Assembly: GCF_028640845.1 (NCBI RefSeq)
Contig: NC_080546.1
Coordinates: 80,245,757-80,309,756, forward strand
DNA from: Ahaetulla prasina
Lineage: Eukaryota; Chordata; Lepidosauria; Squamata; Colubridae
Length of the DNA stretch: 64,000 nucleotides
Direction: 5' to 3'
The notes below the pieces were generated by a model that saw only the letters and a program-made list of their open reading frames with translations, did no database searches and was not told where the DNA came from. Below, in pieces: positions 19,730 through 30,852 of the stretch. Made by a program: the position numbers and the translations under genes. How positions within the stretch are numbered: position 1 is the first letter of the stretch; every line of letters starts with the position of its first letter.

Positions 19730-20225
19730 GCTGTTAGGAATCAGCCATCAAAAAACCATAATCCAAGCCAGTATCAGGCATTGGCTATCTGAAGAGGCAG
19801 GTTCTAGAAGTGAAACGTCTTCAAAGAAAAAACAAGAAAGTCCAGTTGCCTCCTGAAAAAGCAACTTTGGGACAACCATGACCTGGATGACTGAGAATCT
19901 CTACAGACTTTTAGCTATGCAACTTGGGATGAATAACCCTTTGAATGGTGTGGGAGTAGAAATGGATTTTCAGAAAACCTGCAGACCACAGGAACCATTA
20001 GCAGTACTCTGGTGACCCTTGAAGACACAGACAAACCTCCAAGTGGCTTCAAGGACCCTCTAAAAGGACACAAATGATCAGCTGTCTGCAAGGAATATAA
20101 ATCATTCCATTCCCCAGCATCCAGTCAGAACTGAAGAAGCTTCTTGGATGAGAAGCGAAACATCTTCAGAATAAAAACAAGAAAGTCCAGTTGCCTCCTG
20201 AAAAAGCACCCTTGGGATTCCTCTC
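19730..20225 (+). mobile_element. Penelope-like H1 repeats in tandem
   Basis: The block from the ribozyme-like motif through AAGTCCAGTTGCCTCCTGAA occurs twice, with motif starts at 19789 and 20131, 342 bp apart. The spacer contains TTTGAATGGTGTGGGAGTAG and GGAATATAAATC, also present at 27968-28260 in the opposite orientation. Tandem terminal repeats are usual for Penelope-like elements (family knowledge). Confidence 0.6.
20131..20161 (+). ncRNA. Hammerhead-like core, family H1
   Basis: CTGAAGA, A, GCTTCT, TGGATG, AGAAGC, GAAAC, then ATC. Helix II is a perfect 6 bp and both conserved boxes are intact. Helix I can pair GAA with TTC next to the core. Confidence 0.6.
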
Positions 20226-20261
20226 GCCATGTTTTTATTTCAAAACAATCCCTTCCCCTGT

Positions 20262-20845
20262 CCCCCAAAACAGCCTATACTGGAGATCTGGGCTGCATAA
20301 ACAGACGGATAGAATCAAGAACACGTGAAGTGCTAATACCACTTTATAATGCCTTGGTAAGGCCACACTTGGAATATTGCATTCAGTTTTGGTTGCCACG
20401 ATGTAAAAAAGATGTTGAGACTCTAGAAAGAAAAAGTGCAGAGAAGAGCAACAAAGACGATTAGGGGACTGAAGGCTGAAACATACGAAGAACAGTTGTA
20501 GGAATTGGGTATGTCTAGTTTAATGAAAAGGAGGACAAGGGGAGACATGATAGCAGTGTTCCAATATCTCAGGGGCTGCCACAAAGAAGAGGGAGTCAAG
20601 CTGTTCTCCAAAGCACCTGAGGATAAAACAAGAAGCAATGGGTGGAAACTAATCAAGAAGAGAAGCAACTTAGAACTAAGGAGAAATTTCCTGACAGTTA
20701 GAACAATTAATCAGTGGAACAACTTACCTGCAGAAGTTGTGAATGCTCCAACACTGGAAATGTTGGATAACCATTTGTCTGAAATGGTGTAGGGTTTCCT
20801 GCCTGGGCAGGGGGTTGGACTAGAAGACCTCCAAGGTCCCTTCCA
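20262..20845 (+). mobile_element. CR1 LINE, ORF2 C-terminus and 3' UTR
   Basis: Encodes [34 protein letters not shown] and [20 protein letters not shown], with one frameshift near 20440. The 3' UTR (GGGGGTTGGACTAGAAGACC) leads into (GTT)n. Confidence 0.85.
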
Positions 20846-20883
20846 ACTCTGTTGTTGTTGTTATTGTTGTTGTTGTTGTTGTT
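20846..20883. repeat. (GTT)n microsatellite at a CR1 3' end
   Basis: About 12 GTT units starting at the last base of the CR1 3' UTR. The same arrangement is seen at 44658 and 46240. Confidence 0.95.
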
Positions 20884-21719
20884 AGATATACTCCACACAG
20901 TTTGATCCACAGGGACATTCCTTTCCTATAACAAGAAACACATGAACAGCAGCAGCAACAAGAGAAAAGACAAATTTGAAGAAACAAAGATTCTGTGTGT
21001 TACCTCATGCCTTGGTAACACTCTGTATGAAGAAACCGCTTTAGGAAAGTTAAGCCTGGCTATGTTTCAAGGCCATGAATAAGACAACCTCAGTCTACGT
21101 TAACTTTGGCTGGCCTTGCTTTCCTATGTGGATGAAATGCTGTCGTAAGCAATTTCTTAAATATTCCAGCCAGAGAGAGTCACGTTCCGAAAAGCTCAGA
21201 AAGGTGCTGAAATGTCAATTTACTGTACAACTGAATGTTAAAACCTGCAGAACCTGCTTGCGAGATGACCCATCATTACAAACAGATGTTGCCTTCAAAG
21301 ACTTCATCGAAAGGCAGATGAAGGGCCCTCAAAGGTATATTATCATTGCACAAGATCGCCTGTAGATCCGTATCTGCGTTGTGGAAACACAGCCATCCTT
21401 GATTGCCGTGACAATTCTAATAAGTGTCAAACTATGGATCTTGCAGCTGAAAAGGCTCGGCAAAAAAGAAATGGAAACAGAGCATTTCAATTTTCCTCGC
21501 TGGGTTTGCCTTGAATTCTTTTGGCAAATAAGTCTATTTCCCGCCCGGCATTCTTTTCTTTTCTTTTAACAAGAAATGAAGTCTACATCTACTATTTATG
21601 CTCTGGCAACTAACAGGAATTCTATCGATTCCTTTCAAATGATCGTGCATTATTATTATTTCATAAAAGGGGGCAAAAGAGGTGATACTTTGCCTGAAGA
21701 GAAACATTTAGATTAACAA
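20884..21719. other. No recognised feature
   Basis: About 830 bp without a known repeat. A 96-codon open frame at 21075-21365 has no family I recognise and no exon-like splice context, so it is not called a gene. Confidence 0.35.
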
Positions 21720-22502
21720 GAGTTGGAGGAGACCTTGTAGGTCATGTAGCCCAACCCTCCCGCCCAAGCAGGAGACCCTACATTATTTGTGACAGGCTCA
21801 CAGTCAGTCTGTTCTTGAAAGCTTCCAGTGATGAAGCTCCCACAACTTCTGAAGGCAACTTCTGTTCCATTGGTCGATTGCTCTCACTGTCAGAAAATTC
21901 CTCCTTATTTCTAGGTTGAATCTCTCCTTGATCGGTTTCCATCCATTATTCCTTGTCTGGCCTTCAGGTGCTTTGAAAAATAGCTTGGCCACCTCCACTC
22001 TGTGACAGCCTGTGAAGTATTGGAATGCTGTATCATGTCTCCCCTGGTCCTTCTCTTCACTAAACTAAAAGGTAAAGGTAAAGGTTCCCCTTGCACATAT
22101 GTGCTAATCGTTGCCGACTCTAGGAGGCAGTGCTCATTTCTGTTTCAAAGCCGAAGAGCCAGCGCTGTCCGAAGACGTCTCTGTGATCATGTGGCCGGCA
22201 TGACTCAATGCCAAAGGCGCACAGAACACTGTTACCTTCCCACCAAAAGTGGTCCCTATTTTTTCTACTTGCATTTTTTACGTGCTTTTGAAACTGCTAG
22301 GTTAGCAGAAGCTGGGACAAATAACGGGAGCTCACCCCGTTACACGGCAGCACTAGGGATTCGAACCGCTGAGCTGCCGACCTTTCGATCGACAAGCTCA
22401 ACATCCTAGCCCTTGAGCCACCGCTTCCGTTCTTCACTAGACTAGCCATGCCCAATTCCTGCAACTGTTCTTCATTTGTTTTAGCCTCCAGTCCCCTAAT
22501 CA
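21720..22502 (-). mobile_element. CR1 LINE 3' end, split by a Sauria SINE
   Basis: On plus, 21722-22070 is the complement of the CR1 3' UTR and ORF2 end; 22431-22502 continues it (CCCAATTCCTGCAACTGTTC, CTCCAGTCCCCTAATCATT). Confidence 0.8.
22071..22430 (-). mobile_element. Sauria SINE inserted in CR1
   Basis: Full-length, from the Bov-B-like tail (GGTAAAGGTTCCCC on plus) to the tRNA-like head. The duplication is TCTTCACTAAACTA before and TCTTCACTAGACTA after, one mismatch. Confidence 0.85.
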
Positions 22503-22699
22503 TTCCGGTAGTAAAAATTCTGACTGGCCCCGCCCCCATCTCTTCTCTACCTCCCGAGTCCCAGCTGATTGGGAGGAAATGGGGATTATACAGTAACCTT
22601 CCCCCTGCCACGCTCACCAAGCCACACCCACCAAGCCATGCCACGCCCACCAAGCCACACCCACAGAACCGGTAGTAAAAAATTTGAAACCCACCACTG
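22503..22699 (-). mobile_element. hAT-type MITE, one end missing
   Basis: The right end TTTGAAACCCACCACTG and internal CCGGTAGTAAAAA motifs are present. The left end is replaced by CR1 sequence. Confidence 0.7.
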
Positions 22700-23044
22700 C
22701 CCTGAAGGCACAGCACTTGTAGGTTTTTGAATTGACCTGGTTGAGTATGTGGTGACAACGCAGCCAGGAAGGGGAATTTTGTATCCAAGTTTGAATAAGA
22801 CTTTTGTTAGCGATAAATCGGTGGAGTAATTATTTGACTGATTTTAGGTGAGGCCACTCAGAGGCAACTTCAGAGGGATCCAAAAAGTCAAGTTGGAAGC
22901 CTACTCAGAAGTCCTCCTTCTTTTTCTCCCCATGTGTCAATATGTGGAGACAAGAGGGGAGGTTTCAATGCCACAGTTTTAGCTCCGTTCTTGATTTTTT
23001 TTTTTTTATGCCTGCAAAATTTTACAGAAAATTATCCTTTGTAC

Positions 23045-23328
23045 CAGTGGTGAAATTTATTTATTTTTACTACCGGTTCTGTGGCCGTGGCTTGGTGGGC
23101 ATGGTGTGGCCTGGTGGGCGTGGCAGGGGAAGGATACTGCGAAATTCCCATTCCCACCCCACTCCTGGGGGGAAGGATATTGCAAAATCTCCATTCCCTC
23201 CTCACTGGGGCCAGCCAGAAGTATTTGCCGGTTCTCCGAACTACTCAAAATTCCCACTACCGGTTCTCCAAACTGCTCCCGCTACCGGTTCGCCAGAACC
23301 TGTCAGAACCTGCTGAATTTCACCCCTG
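23045..23328 (+). mobile_element. hAT-type MITE with perfect 8-bp TSD
   Basis: Ends CAGTGGTGAAATTT and GAATTTCACCCCTG. The perfect duplication CTTTGTAC lies at 23037-23044 and 23329-23336. Four or more ACCGGTTC motifs lie inside. Confidence 0.9.
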
Positions 23329-23336
23329 CTTTGTAC

Positions 23337-23795
23337 TTTGCCTATATACTCCGAATGCTCCTATAAAAAATACGGTACTGGTTTTGTGCTCTGGATGGAT
23401 TCTAACATTGTGATGTTTCCTGCTATAATTCAAGGGTGTTGAATTCTACAGCTGAATAAATAAGAAAAGCTGTTACTGTTCTTTGCAAATCAGCTGATGG
23501 TGTATGGCAGATATACTGGAAAATATGGAGAATGCTGATCATTCAGTGATATAAAAGATTGTGTGTCTTGATGGCAAGTCCCAGATATGGCACAAACATG
23601 TGTTTACCCACCAGCTGTTTTCTCAGTGCTTGTTCTGAGAAAATTAAGATATTGTGTCTGATGTGCGATTCCAGTTTTTCTTTCTTGGTCTTTTAATTTG
23701 TTCTCCATCCCTACTTTTTTTTTTTTCTGGCTAATATATGCCAAGTGAACCAGGGCTGTGAAAAAGACAATTGGCAAGTTCTATTCTAATGGCAA
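23337..23795. other. No recognised feature
   Basis: About 460 bp of AT-rich unique sequence. Confidence 0.35.
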
Positions 23796-24150
23796 GGGAC
23801 GCGGTAGCTTAGTGGCTAAGACGCTGAGCTTGTCAATCGGCAGTTCAGCGGTTCGAAACCCTAGTGCCGCGTAATGGTGTGAGCTGCTCCCGTTACTTGT
23901 CCCAGCTTCTGCCAACCTAGCAGTTCGAAAGCACGTAAAAAATACAAGTAGAAAAATAGGGACTACCTTTGGTGGGAAGGTAACAGCGTTCCCTGCGCCT
24001 TTGGTGTTGAGTCATGCCGGCCACATGACCACGGAGACGACTTCGGACAGCGCTGGCTCTTCAGCTTTGAAATGGAGATGAGCACCGCCCCCTAGAGTCG
24101 GGAACGACTAGCACATATGTGCGAGGGGAACCTTTACCTTTACCTTTATT
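23796..24150 (+). mobile_element. Sauria SINE, full length
   Basis: GGGACGCGGTAGCTTAGTGG head with B-box-like GGTTCGAAACCC, then TCATGCCGGCCACATGACCA and the tail CCTAGAGTCGGGAACGACTA, ending in CCTTTACCTTTACC. Confidence 0.9.
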
Positions 24151-25436
24151 TTTACGGCTTTCTTAAACTTCCACAACAACGTTTCTCTAAGAAAATCACA
24201 TCAGATCAAGCTTATGGCCTGCAATATTTACTGACAATCTCAAGCAGAACGTCACCCGTTACGAACCGGAGGCTCTTCTTTGTGAAGATCTTCTAAAATG
24301 CTACGGCCTTTCTCAGATTTCTTCTAATGTTCTCACCGCGAGAAGGAGCGTCTGCGATTTCCAGGTTTTGTTTTAGCCAAATTTCAAGCAGCAGCTCTTG
24401 TGCGTATGTCAACTTGTAGAAGTGAGCAACTTTCGTTGTGCATGTGCAAACATCCATATTTCAGCCCCCGGGGACATTTTCATTGGGGCCACTGTCAGAA
24501 CACAACCAGGCCTATGTGCATGAATGAATGTAGGCAGCTGTAAACAGCTCTGACACCTGGCCTTTTGACCATTGGATGCCTAATCCAGTGGGTGTTTTGC
24601 TTCCGTCAGGCCTGGGACCCAAAGCAAGCCTTCCGCAGTTAATGGGCCAATATGGTGCTGTCTTCGGGGTCCAGCTGGGGAATTGTTCTCCATACAATTT
24701 ACAATACATAAAGCATCTCCCTAGGTATTCAGGGAGCTCAGAATGCAAGGAGGCATCTGGGTTCTGAAACAGAGTCTGGTCAGTTCAGATTCATTAGACA
24801 ATCCTTTTCAAATGCAAAGTGGCTCCTTGCGTTTTGGGTCATTGAGATGTTAATGATGCGTTTTATTAAAAATAAAATAAAAGAATTCAGTTTTCATTCC
24901 GCTCAGGTTGAAAGTCCGTAGCCTGAAAGAAAAAGACGCCTATTTCTCAGCTCAGCTGATGTCTTTTCTTCCTTTCGTCTTCTTTTCCTTCTGCAGAAGG
25001 GGAGGCTTAGCAGAAAAGATAAAAAGAACAATCTCCCATAATTCTCGGCAGGCAAAATAAGAGTTATTTATTCATGCATTCAGGCGTCTTAGCATTCCCC
25101 CTTCTTTGGCAATGGTAATTGACCGCACAGGTTAATATAAAATAAAACCAACCCTTTATTTCACTTTTAATTAGTAAAACTGGGCAGACCACAAATGTGT
25201 TGCCTTTGGGGTAATAAGACTTGGAGCCGTACAGTCCTAGAACAAAACAGTATAGATCAGTGACGGGTAAACTTTTCCGGACCGAGTTCCCAAAGCATGT
25301 GTGCCTGAACCCCCAAAGTGCAATGCGCGTACCCCTCCACATGCATCCCACCCCTCACGTGCGTGCAGCCCCCCCATGCGCCTTTCCCCCTGCGCATACG
25401 TGTGCATCCCCCCCTGCATGTGCCCCGCCCCCGCAC
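24151..25436. other. Unique stretch without a recognised gene
   Basis: About 1.3 kb. Open frames are short and none matches a family I know. 25270-25436 is rich in CCCC and CGTGCG-type repeats. Confidence 0.35.
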
Positions 25437-25522
25437 ATAACATAACATAACATAACATAACATAACATAACATAACATAACATAACATAACATAACATAA
25501 CATAACATAACATAACATAACA
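25437..25522. repeat. (ATAAC)n microsatellite at a CR1 3' end
   Basis: About 17 copies of CATAA. On the minus strand it directly follows the last base of a CR1 3' UTR. Confidence 0.95.
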
Positions 25523-26346
25523 TCAGAGTTGGAAGGGACCTTGGAGGCCTTCTAGTCCAACCCCCTGCCCAGGCAGGAAACCCTACACCATCTCAGTCAG
25601 ATGGTTATCCAACATTTTCTTAAAAATTTCCAGTGTTGGAGCATTCACAACTTCTGAAGGCAAGTCGTTCCACTTATTAATTGTTCTAACTGTCAGGAAA
25701 TTTCTCCTTAGTTCTAAGTTGCTTCTTTCTTTGATCAGTTTCCACCCATTGCTTCTTGTTCTACCCTCAGGTGCTTTGGAGAACAGCGCGACTCTCTTCT
25801 TTGTGGCAGTCCCTGAGATATTGGAACACAGCTATCATGTCTCCCCTAGTCCTTCTTTTTGTTAAACTAGACATACCCAGTTCCTGCAACCGTTCTTCAT
25901 ATGTTTTATCCTCCAGTCCCCTAATCATCTTTGTTGCTCTTCTCTGCACTCTTTCTAGAGTCTCAACATCTTTTTTACATCGTGGCGACCAAAACTGGAT
26001 GCAATATTCCAAGTGTGGCCTTACCAAGGCATTATAGAGTGGTACTAACACTTCACGTGATCTTGATTCTATCCCTCTGTTTATGCAGCCCAGAACTGTG
26101 TTGGCTTTTTTAACAGCTGCTGCACACTGCTGGCTCATATCTAAATGGTTATCCACTAGGACTCCAAGAGCCCTCTCACAGGTACTACTATTGAGCAAGG
26201 TACCACATATACAGTACTGGTGCGTTTTTTTGGCCTAAATGTAGAACCTTACTTTTTTCACTGTTGAATTTCATTTTGTTAGATAGCGCCCAATGTTCAA
26301 GTCTGTCAAGATCTTTCTGTAACTTGAGCCTATCTTCTGGAATGTG
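25523..26346 (-). mobile_element. CR1 LINE, ORF2 C-terminus and 3' UTR
   Basis: The longest CR1 coding piece in the window. Minus strand encodes [18 protein letters not shown], then [60 protein letters not shown] and [15 protein letters not shown]. The RT palm itself is missing (5' truncation). One frameshift lies near 26190. Confidence 0.85.
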
Positions 26347-26724
26347 GCCCCCCACATTCACCTCACTTCCTGCGCATGCATGGCAGAGACCCAAAGACTA
26401 GGGGGTCGGTGGGAGGCGCGCACTCATGCTGAGCTGGAGCGACAGCTCGCGTCCCCACAGAGGGTATATAGATCAACTTCCAATAGATGGGATGAGAGGA
26501 TAGAGAAACTACCTTTCCATTCAAAAAAAAAAAGTCATTCTCAGGAAAATAATTTTGCAATATACTGAAGAGAGAGTCTGCTTGCTGTTTGTGATAGCCG
26601 ACAAATAAAAGGGTAAATGCTTTTTTTCGTGTTTCCCCAAACAGAACGGCCTCTTATCTAGTTACATTCTGGGCCCCAAAAACGAGGACTATGTTGCTAC
26701 AATGTCCCAAAGGTGATTTTTCAG
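26347..26724. other. No recognised feature
   Basis: About 380 bp, including a poly(A)-rich run near 26524; no gene. Confidence 0.3.
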
Positions 26725-26760
26725 GAGGCAACTGGACTTCCTTGTTTTTATTTTGAAGAT

Positions 26761-26791
26761 GTTTCGCTTCTCATCCAAGAAGCTTCTTCAG
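26761..26791 (-). ncRNA. Hammerhead-like core, family H1
   Basis: Minus strand has the intact CTGAAGA, A, GCTTCT/AGAAGC helix II, loop TGGATG, GAAAC, then ATC. Confidence 0.6.
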
Positions 26792-26818
26792 CTCTGACAG
26801 GACAGAGGGGAATGGAAG

Positions 26819-27967
26819 TGTGATGACTCGGGGCGTGACACAAAGGCAACAGAGCCAGAGAAACAATATGAGTCCCTTTATTATCACCAACTGTGCCTCC
26901 AATGTCCCTTTCAACTCTCCGCCCTGGAGAGAGCTAGTGTTGTGCCTCGCTCGCCCCCCTCTCCGCAGCCAGGCCCCTCTCGTCTCCTGCCGGACGCTGA
27001 TAGTGCAGAAGAATGTCCTGGCATGCCTCCAGCCCCCAGTCCTGGCACCATGCAAACGGAGCAGCTGGGCCCCTCCCCCACAGCATGTGAGCCTGGGGAG
27101 TGTGAAGCCAGTCATGAGCTGGAATTACCGGCAGCTGGAGGCTGGAGGGACCCACACTTCCGGAGAGTGGAGAGGCGACGTCAGCAAAAGGAAGGGAGGG
27201 GCAGGCCTGGATAAGTGCTGAGTCATGGAGCCACACCCCATGGCCTATATAAAGGATCTGCTTTCTGGCATTCTTTGAGTCAGGCAAAGTCTAAATTGGA
27301 TTGCTGAAGTCACATCCTGGTCTCCTGCCCGCCCTGAGAACTCTGACAGAACTTTGGCAAAGCTGCAGAGGCACGCTTGATACGGACTTCCCCGACCTGG
27401 CTGTCAGAGGAGGAGTGGGACACGACAGCTCTTCCACCAACCTGTAATAGTCTTTGGCTGACAATACTTCAGTCCCAAACGTTGTAAGCAGAAAACTTCT
27501 AACAAAAAATCCAAAGGCAAGACAAGGTAATTAATCCGGCAGGGCAAGCAAAAGAAGGAATTCCACAAGTAAAGTAGAACAGCAGTAAATTAAACCAGTT
27601 CAGAGGATGCCAGGATTCAAAGAAACACCAGATAAACTCAGCGTTTGTTCCCGACAACCGCCCCTCCTGTTTGCCTTTCCTTTTAAACTCCAGCAGCACC
27701 TGTGCCTTGTAAAGAGGATTGGGTCCCTTTCTTCCCTCGTAAGCCACGCAACCCACATTGCTCTCTTCTCCGTTCCTCCCTGGGCTGCCTAGGATGAGGA
27801 AGGGGTGGGCCTTGGTCTTCATTTGATCCCCCTCTCCCTTGTTCTACCTCTCCCCAGCCTGACTTTGCTCCTCCCCAGTTTTTTCCACAGCCAATGGATC
27901 CACTCTCTCACTCTCTGTCACCCGTCCCTCTTCCCCTTCTGATTCAGACTCCGACAGGGGCATGAGA
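26819..27967 (-). mobile_element. Solo LTR, family F, with LTR E nested
   Basis: Flanked by GGAAG at 26814-26818 and 27968-27972, a perfect 5-bp duplication. On minus it starts TCTCATGCCCC (G to C change at base 2 of the usual TG) and ends GAGTCATCACA. AATAAA lies at 26878-26883 (minus) and TTTAAAAGG near 27683. The frame at the LTR edge encodes MPLSESESEGEEGRVTESER. About 655 bp without the inner LTR. Confidence 0.7.
26938..27427 (+). mobile_element. Solo LTR, family E, nested in LTR F
   Basis: Starts TGTTGTGCCTCG and ends GGACACGACA, with TATATAAA at 27246-27253. Flanks GCTAG and GCTCT match at only 3 of 5, so the duplication is imperfect. The frame entering at the LTR edge encodes RLLPDADSAEECPG, then FRRVERRRQQKEGRGR, ending near 27214. 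I saw no AATAAA. Confidence 0.65.
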
Positions 27968-28234
27968 GGAAGGATTTATAGTCCATTTGCATCCTTTTCG
28001 AGGATTGTTGAAACACTTGGAGGTTTATCTGTGTCCTCAGGGTCACCTGAGTAGGGCTCCTGGTTCCTGTAATCTGCAGTTTTTTTTCCTCTGGAAATCC
28101 ATTCCTACTCCCACACCATTCAAAGGGTGTCCATCGCAACTTGTATAGCTAAAAGTCTATAGAGATTGTCAGTCATCCAGATCATGGTTGTCACAAAGGG
28201 GCTTTTTCAGGAGGCAACCGGACTTCCTTGGTTT

Positions 28235-28390
28235 TCTTTCCGAAGAATATAAATCCTTCCATTCCCCACCATCCTGTCAGAGCTGAAGAAGCTTCTTGGA
28301 TGAGAAGCGAAACGTCTTCAAAAAGAAAAACAAGAAAGTCCAATTGCCGCCTGAAAAAACACCTTTGGGACATCCATGACCTGGATCAGG
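28235..28390 (+). mobile_element. Penelope-like H1 repeat, plus
   Basis: GAATATAAATCCTTCCATTC, the ribozyme-like motif, then AAGTCCAATTGCCGCCTG and GACATCCATGACCTGGATC. It is head-to-head with the minus copy ending at about 28170-28245. Confidence 0.6.
28283..28313 (+). ncRNA. Hammerhead-like core, family H1
   Basis: CTGAAGA, A, GCTTCT, TGGATG, AGAAGC, GAAAC, GTC. This is the best-preserved H1 copy, with GTC at the expected cleavage-site position. Confidence 0.65.
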
Positions 28391-29551
28391 GATCTCCAAC
28401 CTTGGTCCTTTTAAGACTTGTGGACTTCAATTTCCAGAGTCCCTCAAAAAAAAAAAAAAAAAAAACCACAAATGCATAAAACTATGTGAAACAATTGTAC
28501 ACATATTTTAAAACTCAGGTGTTTGGACAAGAGAATTGAGGAGATATAATGAGTGTTACTATAGACATCCAAGTTCCATTCCTCAAAAAATACCCATGGG
28601 GCACAGAAGAATGGGTCCTCCATATTTTTAGGGCTTTCCATTTCTGATTCGGTGTGTTCTATCTAAATTAATCATCTGCGTTCAGAGAAGAAACAGGGCA
28701 GAAACAGTTAAATCATGGGCTGTTGACTACAAAATGACATCTGGAAACTCCATAAAATTGCCATAATGAACCATGTCTATTGCACATTTTTCTTTAGGGA
28801 AAAAAAATCCATCTTGATAAAATGGAAAGGCTGGAAATTAGGGGATCTTGGAGTCCCAAAAAATCTAGAAGATCTCAGATTAGGGAAAGCTGGTCTAGAT
28901 CATTAATTATATCCGATAAGATCACGTTTGTGGACATATATCTCCCAGATTTTGTGGTTCCAAAAGTTAGACTTCCCCAGACAACCGTTCAGCTGTAGAC
29001 TTCAGATCCTTGGCTAAAAAACCAGCAATCAATTCCAGCACTGAAGCCAGTCCCAATATTAGCTTGACTTGTTTTCCAAAAAGAAGGGATAAGAGAAGCA
29101 AATCTGTATTTGGGAAGGAAGGGAGGGAGGGAGGGAGGGAAGGAGGGAGCCAGGACATTTTCTGACTTGCTGAATGCTTATAAATATGTCCATTTGGAAT
29201 ATGTCTGGTTTTGATTAGTATTTGCATCAAGCTGTCAGAAAAACGGAACATGCCAAATCAACTCTTGTGGATTAAACTTGGGATTGCTCACAACTGTTGG
29301 CTGCTTGCTTCAATTACGCTCAGAAAGAAACCTGATTCTCAAAGCTGCCGATGTTTATATGCTTGATAGGGTTGAGGCCATTGAGAAAAGGGGAAAGAAA
29401 GAAATAGTTTTGGGGAGATCTGGGCCATGTTCTTGTTTCTGAATGCAGGCCATAACGAACATGGATGCATCCAGAAGTCTCTCTCAGAGCTACCTGTGAT
29501 AATTGGCCATCTCAGGACTAAAATACAGGGATATCCTCTAACCTTGGTCAT
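28391..29551. other. Mostly unrecognised; half palindromic MITE at its start
   Basis: 28388-28445 holds one arm of the palindromic MITE (ATCTCCAACCTTGGTCC, TTGTGGACTTCAATTTCC) followed by poly(A). The rest, about 1.1 kb, has a short GGGA-rich run near 29115-29150 and no recognised gene. Confidence 0.4.
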
Positions 29552-29559
29552 GTTTACAG

Positions 29560-30137
29560 CAGTGGTGAAATGTGAACCAGTTTGCTGGCTGCGCATGCAC
29601 AATGCACGCCAAAAGGAGGCATGGATAAGTAGTACAGCGTGCCGGGGGGGATGTGTGATCGGCTGTGGCACGCGATCCTTTCTTTTTACTTTTAAAAGCA
29701 TTTTTCTTACAACCTATTCGGCCGAATAGGTTGTAAAAAAATGCTTTTACAAGTTTTAAAAAAAAAGGCTCTGATTATCACGCAGCTCAGCCGTGATTGT
29801 CAGAGCCTTTTTTTTACCTTTTAAAAGCATTTTTACAACCTATTCAGCCAAATAGATTGTAAAAAATGCTTTTAAAAGTAAAAAAAAGGCTCTGATGATC
29901 ACGCAGCTCAGCTGTGATTGTCAGAGCCTTTTTTAACCTTTTAAAAGCATTTTTTACAACCTATTGCTACCATTTTGGGGGGGGAAGCAAGCAAGCTAGA
30001 AAGAAGCAGGCAAGCGGGCGACTGGGTGGGCATGGGCAGGGGGGGGCAGGGATTTTTGCTACCAGTTCTCCGAACCACCCGCCGCCATCGCTACCAGATC
30101 GGCTGATCTGGTCTGAACCAGGAGCATTTCACCCCTG
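29560..30137 (+). mobile_element. hAT-type MITE, long subfamily, perfect 8-bp TSD
   Basis: Ends CAGTGGTGAAATG and CATTTCACCCCTG, duplication GTTTACAG at 29552-29559 and 30138-30145. The centre has three rounds of an inverted module: TTTTAAAAGCATTTTT, ACAACCTATTCGGC and its complement, and GGCTCTGATTATC/GATTGTCAGAGCC. Confidence 0.9.
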
Positions 30138-30145
30138 GTTTACAG

Positions 30146-30545
30146 ACACCTCCAAACTACAACAACTGACGAATGGGTATATGTCACTGAGGATATCTCT
30201 CAGGACAGGTAATCCGCATTTTACAACCATTAATTTAGGAACTGCTCAAAATTATACCACCACTGAAGAAAATCACCGAAAACTGGTCCTCCTTTTAAAA
30301 AAATCACATGATCAATTTTGAGGTGCTTGGCACAACCGGCATATATTTACAACGGGTGCAGCATCCTGGGAATCACGTGACCGCCTTTTGCGACTTCCCC
30401 AGTCAGCTTCCAACAAGCAAAGTCAACATGGAAATCAAAAATGCTTAACAACTGTAGGGATTCGTGTAACAACCACGGCAAAAGGCCACAAAATGGGGCG
30501 TAATGTATTTACCTGCCATTCTTAGCAGCTGACATCCTGGTCCCG
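30146..30545. mobile_element. Family G element, decayed
   Basis: TTTTACAACCATTAATTTAG, CACGTGACCGCC, TTCCAACAAGCAAAGTC and AACAACTGTAGGGATTCGTG resemble parts of the palindromic element at 56466-56885. The ends are not clear. Confidence 0.45.
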
Positions 30546-30852
30546 AATATGGTTGTTAAGACAAGGGCTGCCTGCAATCAGTAGTCTAATGTTTAATGGA
30601 TGGATAATAAACAGTTGAGTAAGTAACACTGGGGGAATCTGGTCCAAATATACTCTTAAGAGTTTCTTTTAATAAAGGGAGGGGGGAAATTGTCTTAATT
30701 ATTTGAAACAGGGGGAGGAGCGTGTGTTTTTCATTCTACTTCCACGTATGGCAAAATCTTTAAAATAAATTATGGATATTGCTTTCCCTGCTCGTCTTCC
30801 TATTTAGCCAGTGCAACCAAAGTCCATTTCTTCTTTTTAAGCATAGCATAGT
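30546..30852. other. No recognised feature
   Basis: About 300 bp of unique sequence before the pentanucleotide array. Confidence 0.3.

Larger units (their letters stand above)
26725..28170 (-). mobile_element. Penelope-like H1 repeat, minus, interrupted by nested LTRs
   Basis: 26725-26818 and 27968-28170 rejoin when the LTRs are removed, giving the order seen at 19860-20200 (TTTGAATGGTGTGGGAGTAG, ATAAATCCTT, CCATTCCCC, ribozyme-like motif). Confidence 0.6.

Noticed and set aside
21075..21365. A 96-codon open frame on plus
   Set aside because: No recognisable family, no start or splice context, and the length is expected by chance.
23796..23870. tRNA-like sequences with B-box motifs (also at 42532, 44731, 50022)
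   Set aside because: Each is the head of a full SINE with a Bov-B-type tail; none folds out as a separate intact tRNA gene.
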